The translations under genes were made by a program, and so were the position numbers. Source: Veillonella infantium (lineage in GTDB: Bacteria; Bacillota; Negativicutes; Veillonellales; Veillonellaceae). From it: a stretch of DNA of 64,000 nt. The notes under the pieces were generated by a model, which was given only the letters and a program-made list of their open reading frames with translations, was not told where the DNA came from and did not search any database. Location of the stretch: contig NZ_PPDD01000008.1 in assembly GCF_002959895.1 (NCBI RefSeq), positions 124,001 to 188,000 of the forward strand, given 5' to 3'. Position 1 is the first letter of the stretch. Each line of letters starts with the position of its first letter. Positions 49,912-58,811 of the stretch are shown here, piece after piece.

Positions 49912-50841
49912 TTATTGATTGTGTATAGTCTCTGTATTGTCCTCTTGTGTAGTACTCTTATCTTTCAACTGTTCACATACTTCAGTCGGTATAATAGGCT
50001 GTGTAAAGCCTTGACCAATAACCTCTTGTGCATCGGTTATCAAAATAAATACATTTGGATCCGCCTCTTGAATAACCTCTTTTAATTTATTTACTTGCAA
50101 GAGATTAACGGCTACCATAACGATTTGCTTCGGCGTCCGTGTATAGGCACCCACACCATTAATAATAGTGGCTCCACGGCCAACCTTTTTGATGATGCAA
50201 TCGCAGACCTCATCAGTACGATAGGTAATGATGAAAGCTACCTTTCGTTGATTAAACCCGATAACCACCTTATTCGTAATGATGGTATACACATAGACAC
50301 TAATAAGTGTGACCGCTACGGCTTCAAGGCCAACAACACCAATTGCGGCAACAAGGATAGCACAGTTTATGGCACTATTAATGGACCCCATTTGAAGTCC
50401 ATAATATTTGCGTACAATGAGTGCAATAGGATCAAGCCCACCTGTGTTACCGCCTACGCGGTATACAATGCCAAGACCTACACCAGTAGTAATACCAGCC
50501 ATCATGGAACTCAACAAAGGATCCTTAATAATCATGTCATATTGCAAGAAGTTAAATAAATCAACCATCCAAGACAGCATCAATGTGCCATACAAGGTTT
50601 TGATAACAACACGGGTGCCTAGCCACTTCCAAGCAGCCCAGAATATAGGAATATTTAAAATCATATTCCAAGAACCAACGGATAAGCCCGTTACATAATA
50701 CAAAATCAAGCCTACCCCACTAATACCAGTACTCACCAATTTGTGTGGCAATACAAAGGCATCAAGGCCGGCACCAAATATGGCACATCCAAGAATGACC
50801 ATAAGGCTTTCATAGATAACACTTTTATACTTAGCGAACAT
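49912..50841 (-). CDS. YitT-family membrane protein (DUF161/DUF2179)
   Basis: 309 aa. Five to six membrane helices (DUF161; FGAGLDAFVLPHKLVSTGISG) followed by a soluble DUF2179 domain (KKVGRGATIINGVGAYT, PNVFILITDAQEVIGQGF). The ATG at 50841 has GGAGG five bases upstream; a TTG four codons earlier lacks a site. Transport role presumed, substrate unknown. Confidence 0.88.
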   Translation of the reverse strand: MFAKYKSVIYESLMVILGCAIFGAGLDAFVLPHKLVSTGISGVGLILYYVTGLSVGSWNMILNIPIFWAAWKWLGTRVVIKTLYGTLMLSWMVDLFNFLQYDMIIKDPLLSSMMAGITTGVGLGIVYRVGGNTGGLDPIALIVRKYYGLQMGSINSAINCAILVAAIGVVGLEAVAVTLISVYVYTIITNKVVIGFNQRKVAFIITYRTDEVCDCIIKKVGRGATIINGVGAYTRTPKQIVMVAVNLLQVNKLKEVIQEADPNVFILITDAQEVIGQGFTQPIIPTEVCEQLKDKSTTQEDNTETIHNQ

Positions 50842-51046
50842 AGCTTCCTCCAAATTGCCATTTCACTATAAATATTCTATAATGAACTAACTAAAACATA
50901 CGCTATTTACAATACATTTAGTAATAAAACAATATGCGTATACAAATTCATCATAAACCACTTAATGGTTATTTTCAATCACTTTATAAGAGTATAAAAT
51001 AAACATATAAATTGCATATATTCTGTATGTTACAAACGAGGCTATT

Positions 51047-51943
51047 ATGAGTAAAAGTTTTGAGCAACTCGGTTGCAGTAAAATCAATATTGGACTTGCT
51101 ATTACGAGCAAGCGTGAAGATGGATATCACGATATCGACTCTATCTTCCAATCCATTCGCCTTAGCGACTCCATTTATTTTGCGAAGCATCATTCCGTAG
51201 TTTTCTCCGGTGGCGCTCCAGAATTACCTGAGTATATGCAAAAATTAGTTACTTACGGGGAAGAAAATCTTGCCCTCAAAGCATTACGGGCAGTCCAAGA
51301 ATATACCGGCTGCAAGGCAGGCGCAGCCATCCATCTATTAAAACGGGTACCTATTCAAGCCGGTCTTGGCGGTGGTAGTGCTGATGCGGCAGCTATGTTA
51401 GTAGGTCTCAATCGATTCTGGGACTTACGACTCACCCAAGAGGAACTTTTACAAATCGGTGCTACTCTTGGATCCGATGTGCCATTCCTATTGCAAGGTG
51501 GTACAGCACGTGGCACGGGACGTGGTGAAATATTAACGTACGGAAAATCTCCAGATCCACATTGGTTATTGCTAGTAAAGCCAAAGGTTTCTGTATCAAC
51601 TGCAGCTGCTTATGGTCGCTTCACGAATACGTCCGTAGCAACAAAACAAACCATCGATACAGTCCAACAACACCTAGAAAACAATGACTTAAAATCAGCA
51701 TTCCTTACTAGTGCTAATACATTTGAAGAACTACTCTTCCCTGACCATGAAGAACTTGTCATTTGTAAAGAATTCTTCACTAGTCGTGGATATCCAACGA
51801 TTATGACTGGTAGTGGCCCTACAATGGTGGTATTGCTGGATAAACCAATGGAAGCATTACAACTGCAAGAAGAAATCAAAGCAGCCGGCCATGATTGGCT
51901 ATCGCTCATTACAAAAACATGTACACAGGAGGACTTACCATGA
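51047..51943 (+). CDS. ispE: 4-diphosphocytidyl-2-C-methyl-D-erythritol kinase
   Basis: 298 aa GHMP kinase of the MEP isoprenoid pathway. ATP loop PIQAGLGGGSADAAAM, N-terminal SKINIGLAITSKREDGYHDI and C-terminal TIMTGSGPTMVVL. GAGG five bases upstream of the ATG. It overlaps the gntR start by four bases. Confidence 0.95.
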   Translation: MSKSFEQLGCSKINIGLAITSKREDGYHDIDSIFQSIRLSDSIYFAKHHSVVFSGGAPELPEYMQKLVTYGEENLALKALRAVQEYTGCKAGAAIHLLKRVPIQAGLGGGSADAAAMLVGLNRFWDLRLTQEELLQIGATLGSDVPFLLQGGTARGTGRGEILTYGKSPDPHWLLLVKPKVSVSTAAAYGRFTNTSVATKQTIDTVQQHLENNDLKSAFLTSANTFEELLFPDHEELVICKEFFTSRGYPTIMTGSGPTMVVLLDKPMEALQLQEEIKAAGHDWLSLITKTCTQEDLP

Positions 51944-52632
51944 CAAAACGGTTACAACCAATACGCTTAGATGCGTATAAACCTCTACGCGAAGTCGTAA
52001 GTGAAACATTGCGTCAAGCCATTCAAGACGGCGTGTTAAAACCGGGCGAACGCCTTATGGAAATTCCTCTAGCTGAAGAACTTGGTGTGAGCCGCACCCC
52101 AATTCGCGAAGCCATTCGTAAGCTTGAGCTCGAAGGTTTTGTTGTCATGGTTCCTCGCCGTGGTACATATGTAGCCAATATATCGTTAAAGGATATTACT
52201 CAAGTATTCGAAATTCGATCTGCTCTGGAAGAACTCGCAGCAGGCCTTGCTGCCGAACGCATAACCGAAGAGGAAATCGAAACACTAGAACGAATGCTCG
52301 TAGAGATTGGCGATCATATGGAGAATAAAGATATGGAGTCCGTCGTAACAGCAGACGTAGAATTCCATGAAGTACTATATCGTGCATCTCGTAACGAACG
52401 TTTAGCAGATATCGTACACAACTTGCGGGAGCAAACCTATCGATTCCGTAGCTTCTCCATGAATCAACCGGGCCGCCTTAGAAAGACATGGGAAGAACAT
52501 CGCCAATTGGTAGAGGCTATCGCTTCACATAACGCTACACAAGCTCGAAAACTTGCTAGAATTCATATGGAACATTCTGAACAAACCTTACTACAAGGTA
52601 TGGAAGAATCACCGGAATTCACTAAAGCTTAA
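51940..52632 (+). CDS. GntR-family (FadR/FCD type) transcriptional regulator
   Basis: 230 aa from the ATG at 51940 (AGGAGG site). N-terminal winged helix (LKPGERLMEIPLAEELGVSR, TPIREAIRKLELEGFV) and a helical FCD effector domain (FEIRSALEELAAGLA, VEFHEVLYRASRNERL). Translationally coupled to ispE (ATGA). Ligand unknown; autoregulation is common in the family. In its place beside ispE some Firmicutes carry purR. Confidence 0.9.
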   Translation: MTKRLQPIRLDAYKPLREVVSETLRQAIQDGVLKPGERLMEIPLAEELGVSRTPIREAIRKLELEGFVVMVPRRGTYVANISLKDITQVFEIRSALEELAAGLAAERITEEEIETLERMLVEIGDHMENKDMESVVTADVEFHEVLYRASRNERLADIVHNLREQTYRFRSFSMNQPGRLRKTWEEHRQLVEAIASHNATQARKLARIHMEHSEQTLLQGMEESPEFTKA

Positions 52633-52671
52633 AGAAACATCTTAGTTGCTATACAATAATAAACTATTAAT

Positions 52672-52699
52672 AAAATCCTTCACTCTTGTGAGGGATTTT
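52672..52699 (+). terminator. ispE-gntR terminator
   Basis: AAAATCCTTCAC / GTGAGGGATTTT with one G-U pair, followed by TGTTTT. Confidence 0.82.
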
Positions 52700-52777
52700 G
52701 TTTTACATAGTCTATAGAAATTGATACAATATTATTAATAATTATAAGAATTCTTTTTATGAGAAAGGAGCGTTTTT

Positions 52778-54238
52778 ATGGAAGCAATGCTCAATGATGC
52801 TATTTCTACCATTAATGGCTATTTATGGAGTTATTTCATCATCTTTATCCTCATCGGCGCAGGTCTCTTCTTTACGATGACAACGAATTTTGTACAAATT
52901 CGTATGATCAAAGAAATGATTCGCCTCGTAATCAATGGTGCAGGTAGTTCTACAGAAAAAAATCATGTATCCTCATTCCAAGCGTTCTGTGTTAGTACCG
53001 CATCTCGTGTAGGTGTTGGTAACATCGCAGGTATTGCGATTGCTGTTGTACTCGGTGGTCCTGGTGCTATTTTCTGGATGTGGGTTATCGCTCTTATTGG
53101 TGCTGCTACAGGTTTCATCGAATCTACATTGGCACAAATCTACAAAGAACCTGTTGCTAAAGGTGGCTTTTACGGCGGCCCAGCATACTACATTCGCTAT
53201 GGTTTAAACAACAAAGCATTATCCGTTTTATTTGCTATTCTAATCAGTATTACATACGGTTGGATTTATAACTCAGTACAAGCAAACACATTAGCTGCCT
53301 CTCTTCAAGTATTTAACTTTGATGTATCCTACACTGGTGCCGTTGTAGCAATACTTCTTGGCCTCATTATTTTTGGTGGTATTCATCGCGTTGCAAAAGC
53401 ATCTGAAATCATCGTTCCTATCATGGCTGTACTATATATTGCTACTGCATTATTCGTAGTCATTATGAACATCACTCAATTCCCACATGTTATTTATACT
53501 ATTATTAGCTCAGCCTTTGAACCAGTAGCAGCAGGTGGTGGCTTATTAGGTGCCACTGTAATGAATGGTATTAAACGTGGTCTATTCTCCAACGAAGCCG
53601 GTGAAGGTTCTGTGCCTAATGCAGCGGCTACTGCGGCTGTTAGCCATCCTGTTGAACAAGGTCTTGTACAAGCATTTGGTGTATTCCTTGATACTTTCAT
53701 CATTTGTACAGCTTCAGCATTCATTGTACTCATGGTTGGCGACTATAGTACAACAGGTTTAACTGGTGTTGCGCTAGTACAACATAATCTAGAACAACAA
53801 CTTGGTTCTTGGGCACCAACAGCGGTGGCAATCTTTATCGTAATGTTCTCCTTCAGTTCCTTAATTGGTAACTATTACTATGGTGAAATCAACATTAGCC
53901 ACTTAACAGAAAAGAGATTCTATCTTCATTTATTCCGTATCGGTGTAATCATCATGACATTTGTAGGCTCTATCGCCTCTCTTGATCTAGTATGGAATTT
54001 AGCCGATTTATTCATGGCCTTCTTAGTATTAACTAATATTAGTTCCATCGTACGTATGGGACGTACTGCAGGTCTTGCTCTTGATGACTATATCAAACAA
54101 CGCAAGGCAGGCATCGAAACACCTGTATTTAACCGTTCTGTTCTTAATCATACATACGGTATCGTATGGTGGGGTGACGGTCAAACTACAGACTCTTCTG
54201 TACCTCCTACTCCAGTGGAAGATACAATGGAAAAATAA
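52778..54238 (+). CDS. Alanine/glycine:sodium symporter (AGCS family)
   Basis: 486 aa with about eleven membrane helices. Family blocks STASRVGVGNIAGIAIAV, GGPGAIFWMWVIALIG, GGFYGGPAYYI and RGLFSNEAGEGSVPNAAA are all present. Imports alanine or glycine with Na+. Monocistronic; AAAGGAG precedes the ATG. Upstream of glutamate dehydrogenase, both on the plus strand but with a terminator between. Confidence 0.92.
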   Translation: MEAMLNDAISTINGYLWSYFIIFILIGAGLFFTMTTNFVQIRMIKEMIRLVINGAGSSTEKNHVSSFQAFCVSTASRVGVGNIAGIAIAVVLGGPGAIFWMWVIALIGAATGFIESTLAQIYKEPVAKGGFYGGPAYYIRYGLNNKALSVLFAILISITYGWIYNSVQANTLAASLQVFNFDVSYTGAVVAILLGLIIFGGIHRVAKASEIIVPIMAVLYIATALFVVIMNITQFPHVIYTIISSAFEPVAAGGGLLGATVMNGIKRGLFSNEAGEGSVPNAAATAAVSHPVEQGLVQAFGVFLDTFIICTASAFIVLMVGDYSTTGLTGVALVQHNLEQQLGSWAPTAVAIFIVMFSFSSLIGNYYYGEINISHLTEKRFYLHLFRIGVIIMTFVGSIASLDLVWNLADLFMAFLVLTNISSIVRMGRTAGLALDDYIKQRKAGIETPVFNRSVLNHTYGIVWWGDGQTTDSSVPPTPVEDTMEK

Positions 54239-54253
54239 AATATATTCTCTTAT

Positions 54254-54290
54254 GAGATCGGTGAAAGTATCTTTCATCGGTCTCTTTTTA
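54254..54290 (+). terminator. Terminator of the AGCS symporter gene
   Basis: 14-bp stem GAGATCGGTGAAAG / CTTTCATCGGTCTC with two G-U pairs, followed by a T-run. Confidence 0.85.
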
Positions 54291-54372
54291 TTTTTTGTAA
54301 AAGTATCCATTTATACTGTAAAAACTACGATTTACCTCTAACTCCAGAAGTGACTATTATCACAGTAAATAT

Positions 54373-54449
54373 CTATATTCTATACACTTTTCAAGCATTA
54401 AAAACTATAGAATATAGTTATAAAATCATAGAGGGTATTCTGTATACAA
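54373..54449 (+). promoter_or_regulatory. gdhA upstream inverted repeat and motif
   Basis: A perfect 12-bp inverted repeat CTATATTCTATA / TATAGAATATAG (54373-54384, 54406-54417), then GTATTCTGTATACAA (54435-54449), which resembles the motifs near aspA. Both precede the gdhA ribosome site by 50 to 130 bases. Confidence 0.35.
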
Positions 54450-54512
54450 CGTCGAATACAATATGTGTAAAACTAACAACATTTTATGTACTCTGATATT
54501 CAGGAGGTAATT

Positions 54513-55769
54513 ATGAGCACATATAACCCATACGAAAACATGTTAAACACATTAGACGTAGCCGCAGAAAAACTTGGCTATACTCGTAGCGAATACGAAG
54601 TATTGCGTCATCCAGAACGCGAATTAAAGGTAGCAGTACCTCTTCAACTAGACAATGGTGAAGTTCGCGTATACGAAGGTTACCGTTGCCAACACTCCAC
54701 ATTACGCGGCAGTGCTAAAGGTGGTCTTCGCTTCCATCCGGACTCCGATGAAAACGAAGTTCGTGCACTGGCAGCTTGGATGACTATCAAAAACGCTATC
54801 GCTAACATTCCTTACGGTGGCGGTAAAGGTGGTATCAAAGTTGATCCTAAAACTTTGAATCCTCGCGAATTAGAACGCTTAACTCGTAACTTTGTACGTC
54901 GTATTGCTCCTATCATTGGCGTAAATACTGACGTGCCTGCACCAGACGTAAATACAAACGCCCAAATCATGAGCTGGATTGCTGACGAATACAGCACATT
55001 AAAAGGCGAATGGAGCCCTGGTATCGTTACTGGTAAACCTATCGAAGTAGGCGGCTCCTTAGGTCGTAACGAAGCAACTGGTCGCGGCTGTCTCATCGCT
55101 TTACAAAGTTACTTAGCTAAGAAAAACTTAGACATCAAAAACCTTACTGTAGCAGTTCAAGGCTTCGGTAACGTAGGCTCCGTAGGTGCTCGCCTTATGG
55201 CTCAAGCAGGCGCTAAAGTTGTTGCTATCGGCGACGTAAGTGTTAACATCTACAACCCTAACGGTATTGATGTGGAAAAAGCATACGAATATGCTAACTC
55301 CCATGGTCGTTCCCTTGAAGGTTACAGCGAACCAGGTATGACTACAATTGGCGCTCAAGAATTATTGGCTCAACCAGTTGACGTATTGTACATGGCAGCT
55401 CTTGAAAACCAATTGAACAAAGACAACATGGAAAACATCCAAGCTAAAATCATCTTGGAAGGTGCTAATGGCCCTACCACTAATGATGCAGATAAATACT
55501 TCTATGAAAAAGGTATCGACATCATCCCTGACGTTCTTGCTAACGGCGGCGGCGTAGTTGTATCCTACTATGAATGGGTCCAAAACAAAGCTAGCTTCTA
55601 CTGGACTGAAGAAGAAGTTAATGAACGGTTAACTAAAAATATGCAAAATAGCTTTGAAGCAGTTTGGGAAATGCAACATAAATACAATGTACCTCCTCGT
55701 CAAGCAGCGTACATGGTTGCCCTTGAACGTCTCGTAGTAGAAACTAAATGGCGCGGCTACAACTGCTAA
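54513..55769 (+). CDS. gdhA: Glutamate dehydrogenase
   Basis: 418 aa hexameric Glu/Leu/Phe/Val dehydrogenase. Substrate-binding GGLRFHP, catalytic lysine in PYGGGKGGI, dinucleotide loop VQGFGNVGSVGA, and PDVLANGGGVVVSYYEW. Length and sequence fit the catabolic/NAD(H) or dual type of Firmicutes. The ATG at 54513 follows AGGAGG; nine codons upstream are open but unlike the family. Confidence 0.94.
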   Translation: MSTYNPYENMLNTLDVAAEKLGYTRSEYEVLRHPERELKVAVPLQLDNGEVRVYEGYRCQHSTLRGSAKGGLRFHPDSDENEVRALAAWMTIKNAIANIPYGGGKGGIKVDPKTLNPRELERLTRNFVRRIAPIIGVNTDVPAPDVNTNAQIMSWIADEYSTLKGEWSPGIVTGKPIEVGGSLGRNEATGRGCLIALQSYLAKKNLDIKNLTVAVQGFGNVGSVGARLMAQAGAKVVAIGDVSVNIYNPNGIDVEKAYEYANSHGRSLEGYSEPGMTTIGAQELLAQPVDVLYMAALENQLNKDNMENIQAKIILEGANGPTTNDADKYFYEKGIDIIPDVLANGGGVVVSYYEWVQNKASFYWTEEEVNERLTKNMQNSFEAVWEMQHKYNVPPRQAAYMVALERLVVETKWRGYNC

Positions 55770-55798
55770 TACTTTCAACCTCCATAACATTTAGCCAT

Positions 55799-55836
55799 AA
55801 AAAAGGCGTAAGCTCACATCGAGCTTACGCCTTTTT
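55799..55836. terminator. Bidirectional terminator between gdhA and queT
   Basis: Perfect 16-bp stem AAAAAGGCGTAAGCTC / GAGCTTACGCCTTTTT with a five-base loop; serves both convergent genes. Confidence 0.93.
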
Positions 55837-55853
55837 ATTTACCTATGTACTTT

Positions 55854-56345
55854 TTATTTGAAAGCACCTAATAAAGCAGCCATGCTAGGACGGCTGATCA
55901 ATGCTTTCACCAAAACAGAGCCAAGCACTGCTGGAATTGTTTGACCTACGATGAGGTTCAATACCAATGGCCAGTATGGAAGGCCAAGTAATGGGCTGAG
56001 CCATAACGGTACACATAATGCTGGAACAAAGATAATCGGTAGAATCGCCCACCAAGCACTAAGGCCAAGCTTACGCATACCTACGATTATACCTGTTGTT
56101 AAAATACCAACGCCAAAGCCTCCCATCATATCGAGGATACCAAGACCACCGAATAGGAAGTTAGAAATGAGGTTACCAATCCCCATTGGAATTACCAAAA
56201 ACGGAAAGGCATAAGCAAGTGCATATAATGATGTTGCTATACGAATTTGGTACGCTCCGAAAGAAATGCTTTGCGTTAAATATAGTACAACGATGTACAA
56301 TGCCACAACCATGGCAGAAATAGTCAATTTACGTGTAGTAATCAT
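55854..56345 (-). CDS. queT: QueT-family queuosine precursor transporter
   Basis: 163 aa from the ATG at 56345 (GGAGG eight bases upstream), five to six membrane helices. Blocks ISFGAYQIRIATSLYALAY, GNLISNFLFGGLGILDM and NLIVGQTIPAVLGSVL fit QueT, a small S-component-like transporter of preQ0/preQ1. The preQ1-I riboswitch just upstream supports this strongly. Confidence 0.9.
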   Translation of the reverse strand: MITTRKLTISAMVVALYIVVLYLTQSISFGAYQIRIATSLYALAYAFPFLVIPMGIGNLISNFLFGGLGILDMMGGFGVGILTTGIIVGMRKLGLSAWWAILPIIFVPALCVPLWLSPLLGLPYWPLVLNLIVGQTIPAVLGSVLVKALISRPSMAALLGAFK

Positions 56346-56364
56346 AACACTCACCTCCTCAAAT

Positions 56365-56450
56365 AAAAAAAAGCATGGCAAAACTACCATGCTATAAATG
56401 CTTATGAATTTCCGTAGTTTTGTTTAGAGACAGGATGGTTTCAAACTGTC
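56365..56450 (-). promoter_or_regulatory. preQ1-I riboswitch with transcription terminator
   Basis: On the minus strand the aptamer begins GACAG-TTTGAAACCATC-CTGTC (stem P1 and loop, 56450 downwards), followed by the A-rich tail TCTAAACAAAACTACGG that forms the pseudoknot of preQ1-I RNAs. A terminator follows: AGCATGG-TAGTTTTG-CCATGCT then eight Ts (56365-56393), ending just before the queT SD. The terminator loop TAGTTTTG is complementary to CAAAACTA of the aptamer tail, so ligand binding would release it and stop transcription. Confidence 0.85.
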
Positions 56451-56468
56451 TTATTTAGTTGTGCGCTT

Positions 56469-56497
56469 ATAATATCATATATTTTCAATATTTTCAA
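56469..56497 (-). promoter_or_regulatory. Promoter of queT
   Basis: TTGAAA (56497-56492), 17 bases, TATTAT (56474-56469), about 20 bases before the aptamer. Confidence 0.7.
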
Positions 56498-56511
56498 GTC
56501 GAGGAACGTTG

Positions 56512-56717
56512 AAAGCGGCCTATTACAGTAACTACTATCGGTGTAATATTGGCAAGGACGGGGTGGCAGGAGATACCTTTCCTCATCGCTCCACTGGCGA
56601 ACCGATCATCGGCCGAGGGCCTCGACCTGCCAAAGTCGCTCTTTGAAAAGGTATCTCCTACCACTGCGAATTTAGCAAATCAACGTTACGGATATTAGTA
56701 ATGCTAAAGGCCGCTTT
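56512..56717. mobile_element. 206-bp GC-rich imperfect palindrome
   Basis: Outer arms AAAGCGGCCT (56512-56521) and AGGCCGCTTT (56708-56717) and a perfect inner pair AGGAGATACCTTT / AAAGGTATCTCCT (56568-56580, 56647-56659) are joined by partly matching segments. The loop contains two small hairpins (CCGATCATCGG, CGAGGGCCTCG). It is far more GC-rich than its AT-rich surroundings and has no ORF. It could be a miniature transposon or a structured RNA gene; neither is proved. Confidence 0.55.
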
Positions 56718-56771
56718 AACTCAGCACCATCAAAATGATAAATAATCTGAAGTATATTACTCATCAAAGCG

Positions 56772-56797
56772 CCTCAACTAATCTAAGCCAGTTGAGG
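56772..56797. other. Isolated hairpin near queC end
   Basis: CCTCAACT / AGTTGAGG, eight base pairs with a ten-base loop. No U-run on either side. Between the palindrome and the queC terminator I see nothing else. Confidence 0.5.
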
Positions 56798-56859
56798 AGA
56801 GTTAGTGACATATAAGTCCGCCAGTTCTCAAATATGCTATTAATCTATTAGAATATATA

Positions 56860-56886
56860 AATTAATAGCCGCCTAAATGGCGGCTA
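56860..56886 (-). terminator. queC terminator (weak tail)
   Basis: TAGCCGCC / GGCGGCTA with loop, 25 bases after the queC stop; the tail on the minus strand is TTAATTT rather than a pure T-run. Confidence 0.6.
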
Positions 56887-56910
56887 CTAATTTAATCCAG
56901 ATTACGGGTA

Positions 56911-57600
56911 TTATAGGGCTGGGTCTTCGACGCCGTTGGCGTGGAAGGCGGCTTGTCTGTCGATGCAGGTACCGCAGTGGCCGCATGGTTTGTCGCCGCC
57001 TTCGTAGCAGGACCATGTTAGGTGGTATGGTACGCCGAGTCGTAGGCCTTCTTTTACGACGTCTGCTTTGTTATGGTTGATGAATGGTGCTTCTAAGGAG
57101 CATTCTTTGCCGGATCCTTCGAAGATAGCATCGCCCATGGATTTATAGAAGTGTTCTGTACAGTCTGGGTATGCATTACCAGCCGCATCATCGCTATGGG
57201 CACCGTAGTAGATATAGCCGCAGTCTAGAGATAAGGCTAAGGAAGCCGCCGCAGATAGGAATAGACCATTTCTAAATGGCACATAGGTGCTAACCGTACC
57301 TTCCCCTTCTGTTTCTTGTTGTTCCTTGTATGAACCTTGAGGTATTGCCTCTGTGGATTGGGTCAATAAAGAGCAATTGCTGAAGGCAAACAATTTAGTG
57401 ACATCCATCGTTTTACCTTCAATTCCATAATAAGCGAGAATAGATGCAGCAGCCTCTAGTTCTTTACTATGTTTTTGACCATATTGAATGGATAACGGCA
57501 CTACATTGTCTTTGCCAAATCTTTCAATAGCTAGCGCTAAACATGTAGTACTATCTACCCCACCGCTGAATAAGACAACAGCCTTTTGTTTTTGAGCCAT
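56911..57600 (-). CDS. queC: 7-cyano-7-deazaguanine synthase (QueC)
   Basis: 229 aa. PP-loop SGGVDSTTCLA, zinc ligands in CYEGGDKPCGHCGTC. Converts 7-carboxy-7-deazaguanine to preQ0 in queuosine synthesis. The start at 57600 has AAAGGAGACC upstream. queD/E/F are not nearby, but queT is. Confidence 0.94.
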   Translation of the reverse strand: MAQKQKAVVLFSGGVDSTTCLALAIERFGKDNVVPLSIQYGQKHSKELEAAASILAYYGIEGKTMDVTKLFAFSNCSLLTQSTEAIPQGSYKEQQETEGEGTVSTYVPFRNGLFLSAAASLALSLDCGYIYYGAHSDDAAGNAYPDCTEHFYKSMGDAIFEGSGKECSLEAPFINHNKADVVKEGLRLGVPYHLTWSCYEGGDKPCGHCGTCIDRQAAFHANGVEDPAL

Positions 57601-57623
57601 AAGGTCTCCTTTCACCTATTATA

Positions 57624-57649
57624 ACAGCCCCATCCTAAGATGAGGCTGT
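57624..57649 (-). other. Hairpin between exoA and queC
   Basis: On the minus strand ACAGCCTCATC-TTAG-GATGGGGCTGT pairs along 11 bases with one G-U, which would be a mismatch on the other strand. No T-run, 13 bases before the queC SD. May protect or attenuate the read-through transcript. Confidence 0.5.
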
Positions 57650-57668
57650 AGATTATACTTTCAATATA

Positions 57669-58424
57669 TTATAAATCGATATCTAATTCTACTGGGCAGT
57701 GATCAGAGCCAAAGATTTGTTGATGAATCTTAGCTTCTTGAATTTTATCATCAAGGCGTTTAGACGTAATAAAATAGTCAATTCTCCATCCTGTATTTCG
57801 TTCACGAGCTTTGCCCATATACGACCACCAACTGTATTCTTCAATAGCATCTGGATAGAGGTGACGGAATGTATCTGTGAAACCAGCACCTAAGAGCTCT
57901 GTCATTTTTGCACGTTCTTCGTCGGAGAAGCCTGCATTTTTACGGTTTGTCTTAGGATTTTTAAGGTCTATTTCTTGATGGGCTACGTTAAGGTCACCAC
58001 AGAGAATAACTGGTTTTTTCTTATCTAATTCAAGCAAATAGTTACGGAATGCATCTTCCCAAGTCATACGGTACTCAAGACGAGCCAATTCACGTTGGCT
58101 ATTTGGCGTATAACAGCATACTAAATAGAAATTATCATATTCAGCAGTAATAACACGGCCCTCTTGATCGTGTTCTTCAATGCCAATACCGTTAGTTACG
58201 GACAACGGTTTAATACGCGTGAATACAGCCGTACCACTATAGCCTTTTTTCACAGCGCTATTCCAGTATTGCTCATAGCCTGGCAATTCCAAAGAAATTT
58301 GATCAGGTTGCAATTTTGTTTCTTGTAAACAGAAAATATCCGCATCTAGTTCGTTAAAGGATTCCATAAATCCTTTTGTTACAGCGGCACGAAGGCCGTT
58401 TACATTCCAAGAAATTAATTTCAA
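57669..58424 (-). CDS. xth: Exodeoxyribonuclease III
   Basis: 251 aa AP endonuclease of the ExoIII/ExoA family: MKLISWNVNGLRAAV, LQETKLQPDQ, CGDLNVAHQEIDLKNPK, WRIDYFITS and a final GSDHCPVELDI. Base-excision repair of abasic sites. Confidence 0.95.
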   Translation of the reverse strand: MKLISWNVNGLRAAVTKGFMESFNELDADIFCLQETKLQPDQISLELPGYEQYWNSAVKKGYSGTAVFTRIKPLSVTNGIGIEEHDQEGRVITAEYDNFYLVCCYTPNSQRELARLEYRMTWEDAFRNYLLELDKKKPVILCGDLNVAHQEIDLKNPKTNRKNAGFSDEERAKMTELLGAGFTDTFRHLYPDAIEEYSWWSYMGKARERNTGWRIDYFITSKRLDDKIQEAKIHQQIFGSDHCPVELDIDL

Positions 58425-58573
58425 TGCTTACTCCTTATTCTAATAGTGCTTTTACATACTAATATAGTTTGTGAAAGCCTCTATTTCAACATTTTCCTTA
58501 TATTTCAAAAATATTCTTATTTATACTAGCAATTATAGTATGTTATACAGTTCAGCCAGAAAGTTGTACATTA

Positions 58574-58798
58574 CTATTGTTTGTGTTTCTTTGCATGTCT
58601 TGCTTCCGCACGAGCCTTTCGAGCGTTTTCGTTTGCTTTAAGATCACTTTCACGTTTTTCACGGAAATAATTAGCTATGGAAGATAAAACAAGAATTACC
58701 AACACCGTAACATTAAACATGCCGGGCCCGAAGGTATAGATGTGATAACACAAATAACCAAACGCAACAAGGGTTAGTAGATGTTTTAATATTTTCAT
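58574..58798 (-). CDS. Small membrane protein of unknown function
   Basis: 74 aa, two membrane segments (residues 6-24 and 28-44) followed by a basic tail rich in Lys, Arg and Ala (ARKARAEARHAKKHKQ). Starts 13 bases after the sulfurtransferase stop, so cotranscribed. No family recognised; the basic tail may bind RNA or the membrane surface. Confidence 0.6.
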   Translation of the reverse strand: MKILKHLLTLVAFGYLCYHIYTFGPGMFNVTVLVILVLSSIANYFREKRESDLKANENARKARAEARHAKKHKQ

Positions 58799-58811
58799 TT
58801 GCCCTCCTGTT

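Noticed and set aside
52700-52777. Glycine riboswitch sought before the AGCS symporter
   Set aside because: The gap is too short and shows no aptamer-like structure.
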